A stretch of DNA of 21,344 bases from Bacillota bacterium (GTDB lineage: Bacteria; Bacillota; Clostridia; Lachnospirales; Lachnospiraceae). Location of the stretch: NCBI GenBank assembly GCA_023416695.1, contig JAEZGY010000076.1, forward strand, positions 1-21,344, given 5' to 3'. Below, in pieces: positions 20,574 through 21,344 of the stretch (positions are counted from its first letter, which is position 1; each line of letters starts with the position of its first letter). A program made the position numbers and the translations under genes. The notes below the pieces were generated by a model, which saw only the letters and a program-made list of their open reading frames with translations, was not told where the DNA came from and made no database searches.

Positions 20574-21344
20574 GTGAAGGACAAATCCCTCTTGGAAATG
20601 AAAAACATACACAAAAGCTTTCCCGGAGTGCTTGCTTTGCAGGGAGTGGATTTTACACTTTGTGAGGGTGAAATTCATGCACTGATGGGCGAGAACGGAG
20701 CAGGGAAATCAACATTAATTAAGGTCTTGACTGGAGTATATGAGAAAAACGAAGGTCATATCTATTTGAGAGGAATGGAGAAAGAAGTAATTATTCATTC
20801 TCCAGAGGATGCTCAGAATCTTGGTATCAGTACCGTATACCAAGAAATCACCTTATGCCCCAATCTTTCTGTTGCTGAAAATATGTACATAGGTCGTACA
20901 AAAGGCCTAGGTCAAAACTGGAAGAAGATGAATTCAGATGCTGACCGAATACTTAAAACGCTTGATATACCTGCTGAGGCAACTCAACAGCTTTCTAGTT
21001 GTTCAATAGCGATACAGCAGATGGTAGCAATTGCCCGTGCTGTTGATATGGATTGTAAAGTGTTGATTTTGGATGAACCAACTTCCTCGTTGGATGAGCA
21101 GGAGGTAGCAAAGCTATTTCATCTGATGCGTGACTTAAAGAAGCGAGGCGTTGGTATTATATTTGTTACTCATTTTCTTGACCAAGTTTATGAGGTATGT
21201 GATAAAATTACTGTTTTGCGTGACGGCAAGTTGGTAGGTGAATATGAAATCAAGGATCTGACAAGAGTCCAGCTGGTATCAAAGATGCTGGGCAAAGAAT
21301 TGGATGATTTATCAGATATTAAGGAAGAAAGCCAGGCTTATAAT
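20574..21344 (+). CDS. Sugar ABC transporter ATP-binding protein, N-terminal half (3' end outside window)
   Basis: The first 257 codons of a CUT2-type sugar importer ATPase of the RbsA/XylG/YtfR/AraG kind, which normally has two fused nucleotide-binding domains (about 500 residues). Seen: Walker A GENGAGKST (39-47), Q-loop VYQEITLCPNLSVAENMYIG (88-107, Gln90), a signature region LSSCSIAIQQMVAIARA (140-156), Walker B VLILDEPTSSLD (163-174) and switch His200 in VTHFLD. The signature is unusual: LSSCSIAIQQ in place of the common LSVAxQQ. The start is taken as GTG 20574 behind AAGGAGTGA; CTG 20571 and ATG 20598 are less likely (no good ribosome site for the ATG). It directly follows the binding protein and the hairpin, and a permease gene should lie beyond the edge. 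The sugar is inferred as arabinose only from context. Confidence 0.93.
   Translation, partial: MKDKSLLEMKNIHKSFPGVLALQGVDFTLCEGEIHALMGENGAGKSTLIKVLTGVYEKNEGHIYLRGMEKEVIIHSPEDAQNLGISTVYQEITLCPNLSVAENMYIGRTKGLGQNWKKMNSDADRILKTLDIPAEATQQLSSCSIAIQQMVAIARAVDMDCKVLILDEPTSSLDEQEVAKLFHLMRDLKKRGVGIIFVTHFLDQVYEVCDKITVLRDGKLVGEYEIKDLTRVQLVSKMLGKELDDLSDIKEESQAYN

Overview
The window is low-GC, AT-rich DNA with strong AGGAGG-type ribosome binding sites and simple hairpin-plus-T-run terminators. It carries a spore photoproduct lyase gene, YesM/YesN-type two-component genes and an AraR-regulated arabinose pathway. Together these point to an anaerobic, endospore-forming, plant-sugar-using Clostridia/Lachnospiraceae member; a Lachnoclostridium phytofermentans-like genome is my best guess, not something the sequence proves. 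All 16 genes look intact except the two cut by the window edges. I saw no RNA gene, insertion sequence, prophage or CRISPR array.

Region A (1-1302), translation: the 3' end of rpsB, then tsf (elongation factor Ts), closed by a perfect 13-bp terminator hairpin. Region B (1303-4055), central metabolism: a long AT-rich leader, then a lactate/malate dehydrogenase family gene and a malic enzyme gene, with a terminator. The dehydrogenase has Arg where lactate dehydrogenases have the specificity Gln, so the pair probably runs oxaloacetate to malate to pyruvate (a malate shunt moving electrons from NADH to NADPH). Region C (4056-5174): a monocistronic spore photoproduct lyase of the clostridial type, lacking the Cys140/141 of Bacillaceae enzymes.

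Region D (5216-9665) looks like one transcription unit: a lipoprotein N-acetylmuramoyl-L-alanine amidase, a seven-TM hybrid histidine kinase with receiver and HPt domains, and an AraR-type GntR/LacI repressor whose start overlaps the kinase stop. It ends at a terminator. Region E (9675-13660): a promoter with a palindromic AraR-like operator between its -35 and -10 boxes drives araA, an AraK-type FGGY ribulokinase, and araD. This is the full route from L-arabinose to D-xylulose 5-phosphate, closed by a terminator.

Region F (13677-17963): a YesM-type histidine kinase, a sugar-binding lipoprotein and a YesN-type AraC response regulator form a likely three-component sugar-sensing system resembling AraPST of Geobacillus. 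It meets, tail to tail with a 4-bp overlap, a second AraR-like repressor on the minus strand (17960-19054). Region G (19055-21344): a 427-bp AT-rich regulatory region, the sugar ABC-transporter binding lipoprotein, a terminator or attenuator hairpin, and the 5' part of the transporter's double-domain ATPase, which runs off the window. The working model is that the three-component system senses an extracellular sugar, probably L-arabinose or a close relative, and activates the transporter, while intracellular AraR-type repressors gate araA-araK-araD and possibly the transporter.
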